Part shown: in pieces, positions 9,254 to 17,762 of the stretch
Layout of the letters: every line of letters starts with the position of its first letter
Position numbering within the stretch: position 1 is the first letter of the stretch
Assembly (NCBI RefSeq): GCF_023715485.1
Contig: NZ_JAMBOF010000002.1
Span: 124,001-188,000 of the forward strand
Origin: Mesobacillus subterraneus
GTDB taxonomy: Bacteria > Bacillota > Bacilli > Bacillales > Cytobacillaceae
Direction of reading: 5' to 3'
DNA: 64,000 nt
Made by a program: the position numbers and the translations under genes
Notes under the pieces: model-generated
The model's database searches: none
The model's input: only the letters and a program-made list of their open reading frames with translations
What the model was told of the DNA's origin: nothing

Positions 9254-9458
9254 CCTGATTCTCCTCCTTACTCTTTTATTCTATTCTTTCTCGACATAGG
9301 TTATCCTTGTTCACTCATAATCAGGTTCAGTTCTTGTAATGCCTTCAGACCATTACTTTGAATATTTTCTAAATATGCTTACTGATAAAAATCCTGCAAA
9401 ACCGCTACCTTATCTAAATTCAAGGCTCTGTTAAAGCCCAATGTTGTTTTTAAAACCT
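9254..9458. other. intergenic region without recognised genes
   Basis: Lies between the GNAT start and the repeat element at 9459. I see no supported open frame or RNA here. It probably holds the GNAT promoter. Confidence 0.4.
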
Positions 9459-9638
9459 GTTGATTGTAGTGGAAGGCGCGAAGACTCCTCAGAAAATGCT
9501 AACGCATTTCCTTCGTGCGTGGGCTGGTTCGAGGAAGCTCAATCAGTGTCCTGCGGGCTTAGCTGGTCAGGTGAGACCCCGCCGAGGAGGCTCAGCGCCA
9601 GCCCCGCGGAAAGCGAAGCGCCTGGAACGAAAATCAAC
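9459..9638. repeat. MITE-like intergenic element with terminal inverted repeats (full-length copy)
   Basis: A 180-bp GC-rich element. It begins GTTGATTGTAGTGGAAGGCG and ends with an imperfect inverted copy (CGCCTGGAACGAAAATCAAC). It has no coding capacity with a ribosome site. An internally deleted 43-bp relative with the same ends lies at 13438-13480. This sort of repeat is familiar from Bacillaceae intergenic regions; its mobility is inferred only from the inverted ends. Confidence 0.7.
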
Positions 9639-9701
9639 TGCCTTATTTAACAGGCCAAATTCAAAAGACCGCCCTCTCGGACAGCCTTTTGCAATTTAAA
9701 T

Positions 9702-12700
9702 CTATGCTCTTTTAAATGGCCACCAGTTTGCCTGGCCGAAGTTCTTTACCAATACCGGAATGAACAGCGGCAGCATGACAAACGCATATAAGAACAAGCC
9801 GACAAGAATGATCGATGCGATCTGGAGCAGTGACATCATTCCTGATGGCATCATTGCTGCGAATGTACCGCCCAGGATGATTGCCGCAGAAATGATAACT
9901 GTCCCCATCTTCTTCATTGACAGCAGCATTGCATCTGCAATGGATAGCTCTTTGTATTCATTGAATCGGTCCATCAAGAAGATGCTATAGTCAACGCCAA
10001 GAGCAACAAGGATGACAAAGGCAAAGAACGGAACGGCCCAGCTAATGCCTGAGTACCCGAGGATATCCACGAAGATTACCTCGTTAATCGCCATTGAAGT
10101 GTAGTACGTCAAAATCAATGATCCGATCATATAGATTGGCATGATGAGTGAGCGGAATAAGAACACAAGGATGATGCCGATTCCTAACAGCATCAGCACG
10201 ACTGTACGGGAATAATCCTGCCCAGACATGGTATCAAGGTCAGCGTTCGTGCTCGTAATTCCTCCAACCGCAACGTCCGCGTTCTCGAGCTTCGTTCCTT
10301 TCGTTGCCCGGTCCACAGCAGCCTTGATTTCATCAACCTGTGCCATTGCTTCATTTGAATATGGATTCGCTTCGAAAATAACGTCCATTGTCATCACTTT
10401 GCGGTCCTCTGACATATAGACATCGAAAACCTGTGCGAATTCTTCATTTTCCAGGACGTCGGCAGGGAGATAAAAGCTGTTAGAATTAGATCCTGCCAGC
10501 CCTGACAAGTATTCCTGTGCAGATCCCAGTCCTTCTGAAACCTGGTTTAAACCTTCCGCACTTTTGCTCAGTCCATCTGTCAGCTGGCCAAGCTGGCCGC
10601 CGAGACCTCCAAAGCCTGCAAGCAGCTGCTGCTGTCCTGCATTGATCCCAGTCAGACCATTCGTCAATTTAGGGAAGTTAGCAACTATCTGACCCTGGCC
10701 ATTCGCCAGCTGGTCCAAGCCCTGCTGCTGTTGTTCAATACCATCGATCAGCTGCTGGAGCCCTGGACCGAATTTTTCCTGTTCGGAAAGGGCAGTTGCA
10801 AATCCTGTGTTTGCCTGGGCCATGCCGCCGTTAAGCTGGGTTAGGCCTTGGTTTAATTGGTTGATCCCAGCCGATGTTTCAGTCAGTTTTTGTTGCAAAA
10901 CAGCAAGTGTGCCTTTCAACTGCTGATAGTTTTGATCTGCTTTTAGACTTTCATCTCTATTTTCCAAATAACCAAAGAGCTTTTCATTGGTTTGTGAGAT
11001 TCCGCCTGACAGCTGCGCTAATCCATCACCAGCTTTTTTATATCCCGCCTCAAGTTGGGCCAAATTGCCTTGCATTCCTTCATACCCATCTTGAAGCTGT
11101 TTATAGCCAGCAAGCAACTCTTCCGCACCTGCTTTCGCCTCTGCAAGTCCTGCTTTCAGCTGGTCAGATCCGGCAGAACCCTGGCGGATGCCATTCTCGA
11201 TTTTCGCAAGGTTAGTCTGGATTTCACCAAGGCCCGATTTGATTTCTCCTGTTCCATTGATGAGCGCGTTGATGCCATCGGCTGCACCCTCTAATTCAGG
11301 AGCTGATTTTGAAAGCTCGCTCTCGGCTTCCTGCAAGCCTTCGCTGATTTTGTTGAGGCCATCTTTTCCTTCTCCAAGACCAGATCCGAGTGTTTCCGCT
11401 TGCTTCGAAACGAAGAAGTCTTCTATTGGTTCACCTGTCGGCCTTGTGACGGAACGGACTGTATCGACCAAATCTACCTTCTCTAATTCCTGGCTGATTT
11501 TCTCGGCTATTTCGATATATTCAGTTGAATCCATTCTTTCGTCATTTTTCAAAATGACTTGCGTTGGCATGGATTCCCCTGGCCCAAAGCTGTCTGCAAT
11601 CGCATTGAAGGCCCTGATTGAGTTCACATCGCCGCCGATTTCATCCAATGAGTTATAGCTTAGCTTTCCGTCATAGGCAATCAGGAATGGAACGCACACA
11701 GCAGCAACAATCAACAAACTAAGGAACGGGCGTGCCAGTGAAAAGCTGCCGACAGTCCCCCAGAGTTTGCTTTCGCCATGCTCTGCACTTCTCTTCGAAG
11801 GCCAGAATATCTTTTGGCCTAACACTGCCATGAAGAATGGCACGATCGTGAATAATCCGACCAGCAGCATCGCGACTCCAATCGCTACGGCAGCAGCCGA
11901 CTGATACAGGATGAACTGTGAGAATCCAATTGCAGCAAAGCCGATCATCACTGCTACGCCGCTGAAGAACACTGTACGCCCTGCGTTTTTGTAGGTTGCG
12001 ATAATGGCCGCAGCTACACTTTCATTGTGAGCAAGCTCTTCCTTAAAGCGGCTGAGCAATAAAATACAATAATCTGTTCCAATACCGAAAAGTACGGCAA
12101 CAAGGAAAATCTGCGTGTAGTTGGAAATCGGAAAATCGACTTTATCCACTAGCATCGCGACGATAGATTGAGAGACAAGGTAGGAGAATCCTACTGTCAA
12201 AAGCGGAATCACTGGCGCGATCACTGACCTGAATACGAGAAGCAGCACGACAAGGATAAACACAACCGTGATGCCCTCTGTTTTCTTCAACCCTTCCTCA
12301 GAGCTGTTCATCAAATCTTCGTTGATGAGCCACTGGCTTGTGTAGTAATAATCTACATCAACATCCTCAATCGTTTCATAGAGAAGTTTGCTGACTTCAC
12401 TCGGTTCGCGCTCATTCCAGCTGACCGTTACCGATGCTAAAATCGATTTCCCATCTTCGGATACGAGTTGTTCCTCCAGGCTCTCTTCATTGAAGTGAGT
12501 GAGGATGTCCGTAATTCCGATTTTCTCACTATTATCTTCAAGCTCGCGGATCGCTTTCTCCGCTTCCTTGATTTCAGCCTGGGTCAGTTTCTTCTCATCA
12601 TGGAAGACAAGCGCAACCTGGGTTTCATCCCCGCCGCCTTCCTGCTTCCGGACGTCGTCCATGATTTTCCCAGCTAAAGTGGACGAGTATTCATCCGGAA

Positions 12701-12821
12701 CGGTAATCTGACCTTTTTCCCGAACTAATTCCGCCATATTCGGCGCAGCCAAAAACAATCCTGCAGCAATCAATATCCATGCGAGGATGACAAACCATTT
12801 CTGTTTAATTATGAAGTACAT
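9702..12821 (-). CDS. MMPL/RND-family membrane transporter
   Basis: 1039 residues in the two-fold MMPL layout: one N-terminal membrane segment, an extracytoplasmic domain, a block of five to six membrane segments (about 185-370), a second large extracytoplasmic region, and a final membrane block (about 870-1030). The second extracytoplasmic region (about 480-770) is a long Gly/Gln/Leu-rich coiled coil of repeated LxxGxxQLxxG-like units. The ATG lies 2 nt after the stop of the MarR gene, so the two are a coupled operon, like B. subtilis ydgG-ydgH. Likely substrates are lipids, siderophores or toxic amphiphiles, under control of the MarR protein. Confidence 0.9.
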   Translation of the reverse strand: MYFIIKQKWFVILAWILIAAGLFLAAPNMAELVREKGQITVPDEYSSTLAGKIMDDVRKQEGGGDETQVALVFHDEKKLTQAEIKEAEKAIRELEDNSEKIGITDILTHFNEESLEEQLVSEDGKSILASVTVSWNEREPSEVSKLLYETIEDVDVDYYYTSQWLINEDLMNSSEEGLKKTEGITVVFILVVLLLVFRSVIAPVIPLLTVGFSYLVSQSIVAMLVDKVDFPISNYTQIFLVAVLFGIGTDYCILLLSRFKEELAHNESVAAAIIATYKNAGRTVFFSGVAVMIGFAAIGFSQFILYQSAAAVAIGVAMLLVGLFTIVPFFMAVLGQKIFWPSKRSAEHGESKLWGTVGSFSLARPFLSLLIVAAVCVPFLIAYDGKLSYNSLDEIGGDVNSIRAFNAIADSFGPGESMPTQVILKNDERMDSTEYIEIAEKISQELEKVDLVDTVRSVTRPTGEPIEDFFVSKQAETLGSGLGEGKDGLNKISEGLQEAESELSKSAPELEGAADGINALINGTGEIKSGLGEIQTNLAKIENGIRQGSAGSDQLKAGLAEAKAGAEELLAGYKQLQDGYEGMQGNLAQLEAGYKKAGDGLAQLSGGISQTNEKLFGYLENRDESLKADQNYQQLKGTLAVLQQKLTETSAGINQLNQGLTQLNGGMAQANTGFATALSEQEKFGPGLQQLIDGIEQQQQGLDQLANGQGQIVANFPKLTNGLTGINAGQQQLLAGFGGLGGQLGQLTDGLSKSAEGLNQVSEGLGSAQEYLSGLAGSNSNSFYLPADVLENEEFAQVFDVYMSEDRKVMTMDVIFEANPYSNEAMAQVDEIKAAVDRATKGTKLENADVAVGGITSTNADLDTMSGQDYSRTVVLMLLGIGIILVFLFRSLIMPIYMIGSLILTYYTSMAINEVIFVDILGYSGISWAVPFFAFVILVALGVDYSIFLMDRFNEYKELSIADAMLLSMKKMGTVIISAAIILGGTFAAMMPSGMMSLLQIASIILVGLFLYAFVMLPLFIPVLVKNFGQANWWPFKRA

Positions 12822-12823
12822 GG

Positions 12824-13279
12824 CTATTCCACCTTACTCTTTCTTTCTGTTAAAATTTCATTCAGCTTGTCGAACGTCTTCAGGAACTGGACGACTTCAC
12901 TCTGATCAAATCTTGTAATAAAAGATTCTACCAGTGCCTGGATCCGTTCCTCCGTCTTCAGGAACAATTCATTTCCTTTGTCAGTCAAGGTTAAGTAGAC
13001 GACACGGCGGTCGTTTTCATCGCGAGTCCGCTGAATCAGCCCTTTTTCCCACATACGGGTAATGATTGCGGTAATCGCACTTTTCTTTACATCAAATACT
13101 TCAGCAAGCTCAGAAGAGGTACATGTGCCAACCTTGTTGATATACCTTAATGTGTAATGCTGGTCGTTCGTCAAATCCGATCCAATCTGCTCTTTTACAA
13201 GACCCTCGGCGATTTTGTTAACTGAAAAAGACACATTGATGTAATGATCCACCAATTCCTTGATCGATTTTTCACACAT
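12824..13279 (-). CDS. MarR-family transcriptional regulator
   Basis: 151 residues with a MarR winged helix: TSSELAEVFDVKKSAITAII forms the recognition helices, and RTRDENDRRVVYLTLTDKG is the diagnostic wing. It is the first gene of a two-gene operon with the MMPL exporter, so it most likely represses both and is released by the exporter's substrate or a stress signal. The upstream region carries a striking 8-bp periodic repeat that may be its operator. GAGGTG precedes the ATG. Confidence 0.92.
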   Translation of the reverse strand: MCEKSIKELVDHYINVSFSVNKIAEGLVKEQIGSDLTNDQHYTLRYINKVGTCTSSELAEVFDVKKSAITAIITRMWEKGLIQRTRDENDRRVVYLTLTDKGNELFLKTEERIQALVESFITRFDQSEVVQFLKTFDKLNEILTERKSKVE

Positions 13280-13316
13280 ATTTATATATTCACCTCTCGA
13301 AAAACTTATTCATTCG

Positions 13317-13381
13317 TTTAACTGTTCAACTATTTAACTATTAACCTTTTTAACTTTAATACTCTTGGTTTTTGATGTCAA
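13317..13381 (-). promoter_or_regulatory. marR operon promoter with 8-bp periodic TTTAACTN repeats
   Basis: On the minus strand TTGACA (13376-13381), a 17-nt spacer and TAAAGT (13353-13358). Over and downstream of the -10 lie consecutive octamers on the plus strand: TTTAACTG (13317), TTCAACTA (13325), TTTAACTA (13333), then weaker TTAACCTT (13341) and TTTAACTT (13349). The phase and place suggest a repressor binding array. Confidence 0.55.
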
Positions 13382-13390
13382 TATTTTTTA

Positions 13391-13425
13391 CGAAAAGAAA
13401 AGACTGCCCTTTTATGGACAGTCTT
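13391..13425 (-). terminator. terminator downstream of cwlJ
   Basis: Hairpin AGACTGTCC / GGGCAGTCT on the minus strand, followed by a TTTCTTTT tract. It ends the cwlJ transcript before the marR promoter. Confidence 0.65.
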
Positions 13426-13437
13426 AGAAACTAGTCT

Positions 13438-13480
13438 GTTGATTTCCATTCCAGGCGCTTCGCTTTCCACTCCAATCAAC
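13438..13480. repeat. internally deleted 43-bp copy of the GTTGATT...AATCAAC element
   Basis: It has the same two ends as the 180-bp element at 9459-9638 (GTTGATT / AATCAAC plus the CCAGGCGCTTCGCTTTCCA segment), joined without the middle. It lies downstream of cwlJ in opposite orientation. Confidence 0.65.
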
Positions 13481-13553
13481 AGGATTTAATAAGTTAGAGT
13501 GGTAGAATGCAAAAAATGAGACTATCCGTCAACAATCTGAGGCAGCCACAATC

Positions 13554-13982
13554 TTAAAACGTATTATAAATGTTTTCGCACTCGGCACCTGTTGGTTCAT
13601 AAAAACAGTGAAGCTTGAAGCGCCCGACAAGCGGCTGGTTATACCACGTAGGAGGACAGTCACCTGGCGGCCTGAAATACCACAAGGCGAATTTGGACGG
13701 CCATATCCTTTCTCCTTTGATAGCCCGTCTTGCCAGTCTCTTTTCTGATTCCCTTGCCCGCTGATAAAAGTACCCTTTTTGCACTGCCTCAAAAGCATGC
13801 TCCTGATAGACCATTTGCGGAATGGTCCGCAAGTTTTTAAAATCAGAACAATTCGCCCTGATCCGATTGATTCCAACATTGCCCACCATCAGCATCCCCT
13901 GCAGGCCTTCACCCTCAGCTTCCGCTCTTAACAGTCTCGCCAGCAAATTCAAGTCCGCTTCTGTATGCTTTACTACTGCCAT
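13554..13982 (-). CDS. cwlJ: spore cortex-lytic cell wall hydrolase CwlJ
   Basis: 142 residues, the normal length of CwlJ, with no signal peptide. The Hydrolase_2 motif LLARLLRAEAEGEG (catalytic Glu21 by analogy to SleB/CwlJ) is followed by VGNVGINR. The C-terminal half has the usual aromatic residues (FALWYFRPPG). CwlJ sits in the spore coat and cuts cortex peptidoglycan during Ca-dipicolinate-triggered germination. Its usual partner gene gerQ is not adjacent here. The start is supported by a GGAGGTTATGCC-type site. Confidence 0.92.
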   Translation of the reverse strand: MAVVKHTEADLNLLARLLRAEAEGEGLQGMLMVGNVGINRIRANCSDFKNLRTIPQMVYQEHAFEAVQKGYFYQRARESEKRLARRAIKGERIWPSKFALWYFRPPGDCPPTWYNQPLVGRFKLHCFYEPTGAECENIYNTF

Positions 13983-14204
13983 GGCATAACCTCCACCATT
14001 TTTTTAGCTTTTTCATAAAAATTGAAAATAAGCTTCCCCATTACGATGAGGCTACACTCCTTCATTACTAATCATATTTTCTGATGGCTCGGGCTATACG
14101 GATTTATTTTGGGTTCCTTTCCGTCTGTTTAAACCCTGCCCACTTTAACGAATACTCCCGTTTTTGTATAAGATGTTAGTGGAATCAAAGGACGGCGATC
14201 TTTT

Positions 14205-14792
14205 ATGGAAAACGAACAGAAAGAGCTCTTTGGTGCCTGGGTCCAGGCGAGCGGAACAATACTTGCGGCGGTTGGAAGTACTCCATTTAAACATTTTACT
14301 GAGAGCCAGCTGACAAGCTTCAACCTTTGGGGAAACGTCCTGCAGGCAACCGGGAATTCAATTATGGCCGACAGCGAAGAACATTACACATTGAATAAAA
14401 TCGGCAATCAAATTCAGGCGCTTGGAAATGTGACAGTTGTTGCCGGGATCGTTCTTGATTTGGATGAAGTTACGGCACAAAACCTGGATATTAAAGGCAA
14501 CCTTATGCAGGCAGCCGGCGGCAGTGCCGCACTCTCGGAGACTCTGGGAGAACCCCCATCTACAGAGATATTCTATGCTTTTTATGGAAACATACTTCAG
14601 GTCATCGGAAATTCCATGCAAGCCATAGCCGGCATCATTGAGCTGAGCGGAGGCGAGGGCGAAAAAATCAATACAGCCGGAAGCTGGATCCAGGCTGCTG
14701 GGTCCGTTATCCAGGCGATCGGGATCAGCAAAAAACTTCTGGATGAAACTGGTGATAAAGCAGAAAAATTTTTGTTTCCTAAAGTTATGTAA
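14205..14792 (+). CDS. uncharacterised repetitive protein (DUF6944-like)
   Basis: 195 residues built from degenerate repeats of about 25-35 residues with the core G(N/S)xxQAxGN (for example LWGNVLQATGNSI, KIGNQIQALGNVT, IKGNLMQAAGGSA, YGNILQVIGNSM, AGSWIQAAGSVI). No signal peptide or membrane segment is obvious; the repeats look like amphipathic helices. I believe it matches the 'repetitive protein' family DUF6944 known from Bacilli, from memory only. Function unknown. An AAAGGACGG site precedes the ATG. Confidence 0.7.
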   Translation: MENEQKELFGAWVQASGTILAAVGSTPFKHFTESQLTSFNLWGNVLQATGNSIMADSEEHYTLNKIGNQIQALGNVTVVAGIVLDLDEVTAQNLDIKGNLMQAAGGSAALSETLGEPPSTEIFYAFYGNILQVIGNSMQAIAGIIELSGGEGEKINTAGSWIQAAGSVIQAIGISKKLLDETGDKAEKFLFPKVM

Positions 14793-14895
14793 GGGTGAAT
14801 TTAAAATGTTTTTCAAAAGTTATACAGCAACTGAGGATATACGATGAAGATGGGAAGTTTGAAGAGAAGCCAATTTACTTATAACAACTAAATCT

Positions 14896-14930
14896 AACAA
14901 GCCTTGCAGTACTACTGCAAGGCTTGTTCA
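14896..14930. terminator. bidirectional terminator
   Basis: A perfect 14-bp stem (AACAAGCCTTGCAG / CTGCAAGGCTTGTT) between convergent genes. Confidence 0.85.
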
Positions 14931-14932
14931 AT

Positions 14933-15496
14933 TTACGCTTTCAATACATCATGATCCACATAGCGTTCGCCATTCAATTCACTGATAACGTTAATCGCAA
15001 CCTTGGCACCATCGCCTGCTGTAATGATTGTATGCATGCTTACACCCGCGCAAGTGCCTGCTGCCCATACGCCTTCCACATTCGTCTTTCCAGCAGCATC
15101 GACGTCGAAAATCGTCTTGATTCTAGGTTCGGTGCCGTCCTTCGTTTTTAGGCCGGATGCTTCCGCAACATCTGTCATCATGCCTGTTGCAAGAATGACA
15201 TGCTTCGCTTCATATTCTCCGTTTTCCGTTACAATCTTAACACCATTTTCTGTTTTATTCACAGCAGTTACGGTCGTTACCACAAATTCCGCACCGAACT
15301 TTTTCGCCTGGCTGATTCCTGTTTCAACTAAATCAGGGCCAGCGATTGCAGGAGCACCATAGTGGTTCTCCATCCATGCACGCTTCGTTACACTTTTGTT
15401 GCTGTCTAGAACAACTGTCTTCTTGCCAGCCTTTGCTGCAAAAATAGCTGCGCTTCCGCCCGCCGGGCCTGCTCCGATAATTGCTACATCATACAT
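14933..15496 (-). CDS. small thioredoxin-reductase-like FAD protein
   Basis: 187 residues. The FAD dinucleotide motif GAGPAGG is at residues 8-14 and the second FAD motif GVWAAGTCAG is near residue 150. It is only as long as the FAD domain of thioredoxin reductase: the NADPH domain and redox CxxC are missing. It probably accepts electrons from a partner or binds FAD for another use. Such short forms are common in Bacillaceae and annotated as NAD(P)/FAD-dependent oxidoreductases. AAGGAGG precedes the ATG. Confidence 0.8.
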   Translation of the reverse strand: MYDVAIIGAGPAGGSAAIFAAKAGKKTVVLDSNKSVTKRAWMENHYGAPAIAGPDLVETGISQAKKFGAEFVVTTVTAVNKTENGVKIVTENGEYEAKHVILATGMMTDVAEASGLKTKDGTEPRIKTIFDVDAAGKTNVEGVWAAGTCAGVSMHTIITAGDGAKVAINVISELNGERYVDHDVLKA

Positions 15497-15584
15497 AGGA
15501 AAATCCCTCCTTTTATTTATTGCAATATAATCATATCAGATTTCTTTCTGTAAGCGAATATTTTAAAACTAGGAGTTTTATCGC

Positions 15585-15611
15585 AAAAAAGCTCACCCTG
15601 TTGGATGAGCC
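15585..15611 (-). terminator. terminator downstream of the DUF2935 gene
   Basis: On the minus strand GCTCATCC / GGGTGAGC followed by TTTTTT. Confidence 0.75.
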
Positions 15612-15717
15612 TGACACATCGCAGTCCTCCTGCTTAAGTAGCGGTACTATTCTACTTTTATCCACGAATCCATCAAAAATGGCGACCGTAGTATCCAGCC
15701 GACCTTCCTTAACATTA

Positions 15718-16152
15718 TTAATTCGTCTGCTGCTGATACAACAAAGCCTGTGCAATACCAACAAAATATTCGGATTCCCGGATGATATGATCCAATACAA
15801 CCTTTGCTGTCGGGTTGTTTTTCACAGCTTCGCTTTCTGTTTTAATTTGCTCACAAAGTTTGATAAAATCCAGGCTTTGCTGAAGATAATAGGAGGTTAA
15901 CTTCAGGACGTGCTGATGGAGCTGGGCAGGTATGTAATTGCCTGACCTTGTCACCGTTTCAATAAACCTCAATACTTGATGCCTCGTCTTCCCTAATACC
16001 TTTTCCCACTGTTTTAGCGAATCAACATACTTTTGTTCTAAATCCGGCGTCAGCTCGCGGATGACAACGGTGTGTTCCTCCTCCTGATGCTTCCAGAATT
16101 CCGCTTCATCCAAAATTCGCAAGGGCATTTGATGTCCATAGTAAAACTGCAT
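15718..16152 (-). CDS. DUF2935-like ferritin-fold protein
   Basis: 144 residues, all helical, rich in His/Glu in helix positions (EAEFWKHQEEEHTVVI near the N-terminus, LHQHVLKLTSYYLQQ in the middle). This resembles one of the two four-helix domains of DUF2935 proteins, which are ferritin-like and probably bind a metal pair. Full-length relatives usually have two domains, so this is a half-size version. The ATG at 16152 has an excellent AGGGGGGAG site; an in-frame TTG at 16167 is less likely. Confidence 0.7.
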   Translation of the reverse strand: MQFYYGHQMPLRILDEAEFWKHQEEEHTVVIRELTPDLEQKYVDSLKQWEKVLGKTRHQVLRFIETVTRSGNYIPAQLHQHVLKLTSYYLQQSLDFIKLCEQIKTESEAVKNNPTAKVVLDHIIRESEYFVGIAQALLYQQQTN

Positions 16153-16284
16153 TATCTCCCCCCTCAAATTCTAATCGTATGAAATGTATGTCTTTAATTC
16201 CTTACATATGCTTATTTGGAATATGTTAAAGTAAGGGAAAGCCATTTGGAAAAAATACTCTTTTACACGAATGGGGAACGGACT

Positions 16285-17031
16285 ATGCGACAATTTTTTG
16301 AACCTGGCAAGGAAAGTGTATTCCAGTTGTTTTCAAATGCTCATCTTTTAACGCTGGCTGCTTTTCTAATTACCATTATCTTATTGTTCTTGTTTCGTAA
16401 GCCATTAAGGACAACTAAAATAAATCGAGTTTCACGCGTTGGGTTATTTCTGATCTTGATCATCTCAGAATTAAGCCTTCAAGCATGGCTGTGGTGGAGT
16501 GGGTATTGGGGATACCAATATTCCTTGCCTCTACATCTCAGCAGTATCTCGCTCATTCTTTCCGCCATTTTGCTTCTCACAAAAAGGTATGCATTATTTG
16601 AATTCACTTATTTTGTAGGCGTCGGCAGTGCGCTGCAAGCAATGCTTACACCTGACATCAGCCTGTATACATTTCCCCATTACCGCTATATCCATTTCTT
16701 CATCTCTCACGGAGGAACGGTGATAGCCAATCTGTTCATGGTTTTCGTCGAAGGGTACAAGCCAACTGGAAGGTCAATTTGGAGGGCGTTTTTATGGTTA
16801 AACGCTTATACAGTAATTATTTTCATAGTTAACTATCTGATTGAAGGTAATTATATGTACATTTCCGAAAAGCCTGTAAACCCCTCCCTCATTGATTACT
16901 TAGGACCATGGCCATGGTATATCCTTTCATTGGAAGGAATTGCGTTCATTACCTTTTTGATTTTGTATTTGCCGTTTTGGGTAATATCCAAAATGGAAAG
17001 TAAAAGAGCATTGCCTTCTGATTCGAGGTAA
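16285..17031 (+). CDS. TIGR02206/YwaF-like integral membrane protein
   Basis: 248 residues from the ATG at 16285 (GGGGAACGG upstream; earlier in-frame starts lack a site). About seven hydrophobic segments. Conserved features include SLPLHLSSISLIL and FISHGGTVIANL, matching the YwaF/TIGR02206 family. Its biochemical role is unknown. It ends in a terminator overlapping the last codons and appears monocistronic. Confidence 0.8.
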   Translation: MRQFFEPGKESVFQLFSNAHLLTLAAFLITIILLFLFRKPLRTTKINRVSRVGLFLILIISELSLQAWLWWSGYWGYQYSLPLHLSSISLILSAILLLTKRYALFEFTYFVGVGSALQAMLTPDISLYTFPHYRYIHFFISHGGTVIANLFMVFVEGYKPTGRSIWRAFLWLNAYTVIIFIVNYLIEGNYMYISEKPVNPSLIDYLGPWPWYILSLEGIAFITFLILYLPFWVISKMESKRALPSDSR

Positions 17032-17043
17032 TGCTCTTTCTTT
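17004..17043 (+). terminator. terminator overlapping the 3' end of the ywaF-like gene
   Basis: AGAGCATTGCCT pairs with AGGTAATGCTCT, then TTCTTTAT. The left arm lies within the last codons. Confidence 0.75.
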
Positions 17044-17670
17044 ATGGCTGTTATCACCTTGATTATTGCTTACGCTTATACTTTATATTCCGTATTACTC
17101 TGTGATCCTTAAGATTGTTGAACAAAAAAGTAAGAAGTGGCTTCTGGATTTTAAAGTTTTCTTGGTTCAGAAACAACGCAAGAGAGCAACTTTTTTCCAT
17201 ATGCGAAAACAGCCTTTATTTAAAATCTTTTTTATTCTCTTAATTCTTTTAAATTCAATAAGTATGTAGGTTCATGAGATTTTCATTGCGAGAGCAGCTC
17301 TTTTCAAAATAAATATGAAAAACCCCCTCCCTATCGTTTATTCCTAACAATAAAAAGAAGTTAATATATGAATTTTCCACTCACCTCATCTATCAAGTAT
17401 AGCTGCTTGTTGGAATTGGCAGAGTACGATGATTGCCTGTTTCCGAAAGCCAAGCCCCTCCACCAACGTGAATAAGAGATATTAATTTTTTTTATATAAG
17501 AATTCTCACAAAATGTTAACTTAGATATTTTTCAAAACATCAATGCTTTTTTGATATAACTTTATTTAGCGTAATTAATGTATGTATATTATCTATAGTA
17601 CAACAGAGTGACAAAGGTCTCAGAGACTAGAAAACAGTTCACACATCGTTCGTTTTACGCCATAAAAACA
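17044..17670. other. long AT-rich intergenic region upstream of nirK
   Basis: About 630 bp. Open frames here (for example 17066-17269) have no ribosome site and poor composition, and I reject them. No RNA gene recognised. The regulatory site for nirK follows at 17671. Confidence 0.5.
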
Positions 17671-17712
17671 GTGATGCCAATCACGATATTAGAATTTTCA
17701 AAAGGATAAAAT
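17671..17712 (+). promoter_or_regulatory. putative Fnr/CRP-family box and -10 element of nirK
   Basis: GTGATGCCAATCAC (17671-17684) is a perfect inverted repeat with the GTGA-N6-TCAC core of Fnr/CRP-family sites. Its centre (17677.5) is 41.5 bp upstream of 17719. A TAAAAT -10 at 17707-17712 fits exactly that start point. This is class II activator geometry and predicts oxygen-limited induction of the nitrite reductase. Confidence 0.65.
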
Positions 17713-17762
17713 TATTTCAAGAAATGTCTTTAAGTAAATATTAGTAAATAGGAGGAAGGAAA

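Noticed and set aside
11055-11658. Plus-strand open frames inside the MMPL gene
   Set aside because: Shadows of the biased codon use in the Gly/Gln/Leu repeat region of the transporter.
17066-17269. 67-aa open frame after the ywaF-like gene
   Set aside because: No ribosome site, low-complexity composition, and it sits past a terminator.
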